Positions 5,108 to 5,401 of a stretch of 5,401 nucleotides of DNA are shown here, piece by piece. The notes beneath the pieces were generated by a model. It searched no databases and was not told the origin of the DNA. It saw only the letters and a list, made by a program, of their open reading frames with translations. Numbering within the stretch: the stretch's first letter is position 1; each line of letters starts with the position of its first letter. Both the position numbers and the translations under genes were made by a program. Source of the stretch: an uncultured Bacteroidota bacterium (lineage in GTDB: Bacteria > Bacteroidota > Bacteroidia > Chitinophagales > Chitinophagaceae); contig CAIVHI010000358.1 in assembly GCA_903905685.1 (NCBI GenBank), positions 1-5,401 on the forward strand, in the 5' to 3' direction.

Positions 5108-5123
5108 GCATTCCATGGAATGC
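5108..5123. promoter_or_regulatory. perfect 16-bp palindrome, candidate operator or leader hairpin
   Basis: GCATTCCATGGAATGC is exactly its own reverse complement. It lies 18 bp after the -7 box and 25 bp before the acyl-CoA reductase ATG, the usual place for a repressor operator. As DNA it suits a dimeric regulator such as a TetR-type protein; as RNA it would need a loop at its centre and be less stable. No regulator gene is in the window. Confidence 0.5.
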
Positions 5124-5148
5124 ACACCTCCACCGGCACCTCGAATTT

Positions 5149-5401
5149 ATGGTTACTGCAGCAGAACGAATCGTGCTTCTTGAAGAATTGGCCGCATATA
5201 TGGCCTCCGATGCCGAGCCTTGGCAGGCGGCAAAAGCCGCAGCGGCATCTGCCAATGCCTGGTTCACCGCCGACCACGTAGACAGGGCGGTGGCCAATAT
5301 CGTGGCGGGTATGCTTACGCGGCCCGAATTGGAAACATGGGTATCGGTATACCCCCCTATTGTCCATCCACGCAATGTAGGCATCGTCATGGCCGGCAAC
5401 A
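5149..5401 (+). CDS. acyl-CoA reductase (LuxC family), N-terminal part, 3' end outside window
   Basis: The frame from ATG 5149 is open to the window end (84 codons and one base). It begins MVTAAERIVLLEELAAYMAS, followed by an Ala-rich helix, NAWFTADHVDRAV, a helix with ML, an ELETW segment and YPP. It ends at the strand VGIVMAGN, the signature that starts the nucleotide-binding domain of Bacteroidota LuxC-type acyl-CoA reductases (normally followed by IPLVGFHD, just outside). These enzymes reduce a fatty acyl-CoA to the aldehyde with NADPH; the catalytic Cys lies far downstream and cannot be checked. The frame is also open back to an ATG at 5056, but that extension runs over the -7 box and palindrome and is unlike the family. 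Divergent from the ferredoxin gene, 213 bp away. The physiological role in non-luminous bacteria is uncertain. Confidence 0.85.
   Translation, partial: MVTAAERIVLLEELAAYMASDAEPWQAAKAAAASANAWFTADHVDRAVANIVAGMLTRPELETWVSVYPPIVHPRNVGIVMAGN

Noticed and set aside
5056..5148. In-frame upstream start (ATG 5056) for the acyl-CoA reductase
   Set aside because: The extension would translate the -7 box and the palindrome and does not resemble the family N-terminus; the Met at 5149 fits.
5001..5399. 132-codon minus-strand frame at the window end
   Set aside because: It is the antisense of the acyl-CoA reductase start, whose plus-strand reading has a recognisable family pattern.

Overview
The window looks like chromosomal DNA of a Bacteroidota bacterium, most likely from the Chitinophagales/Sphingobacteriales/Cytophagales side. 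Three observations support this. Several genes have the Bacteroidota-type -7 box TAnnTTTG upstream, and one also has a well-spaced -33 TTTG. Shine-Dalgarno sequences are mostly weak or absent. The 4Fe-4S ferredoxin lies divergent from a LuxC-type acyl-CoA reductase, a pairing I associate with this phylum. The order or family is inferred, not shown.

Layout, left to right. (1) 1-483 (+): 3' end of an SGNH/GDSL hydrolase, cut by the window start. (2) 491-652 (-): a 53-residue two-helix membrane protein of lmo0937/DUF5670 type, convergent with the hydrolase and only 7 bp away. (3) 774-1496 (-): a MurU-like sugar-phosphate nucleotidyltransferase. (4) 1579-1995 (+): an unrecognised four-helix membrane protein with a CxxCxxC cluster. 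(5) 2067-2993 (+): a PfkB-family kinase behind a textbook Bacteroidota promoter. (6) 3044-3673 (-): a HAD-IA phosphatase, convergent with the kinase; an 11-bp hairpin at the junction extends into its last codons. (7) 3769-3842 (+): a tRNA with anticodon CAT, probably tRNA-Ile2, followed by a strong intrinsic terminator. (8) 3895-4513: a decayed patch with no intact gene, an IS630-type transposase C-terminal fragment on the minus strand, and the possible 3' tail of a broken plus-strand gene. (9) 4588-4935 (-): a dicluster 4Fe-4S ferredoxin with its own terminator. (10) 5149-5401 (+): the start of an acyl-CoA reductase, cut by the window end.

The genes do not form one operon. Most are single units in alternating orientation with their own promoter or terminator signals. 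The one pair with a plausible shared role is the ferredoxin and the acyl-CoA reductase, whose 213-bp divergent region holds a perfect 16-bp palindrome and short repeats and is the most interesting regulatory stretch here. I see no CRISPR array, phage module, toxin-antitoxin pair, defence system or biosynthetic cluster. Apart from the IS remnant and a few regulatory curiosities this is an ordinary housekeeping region.
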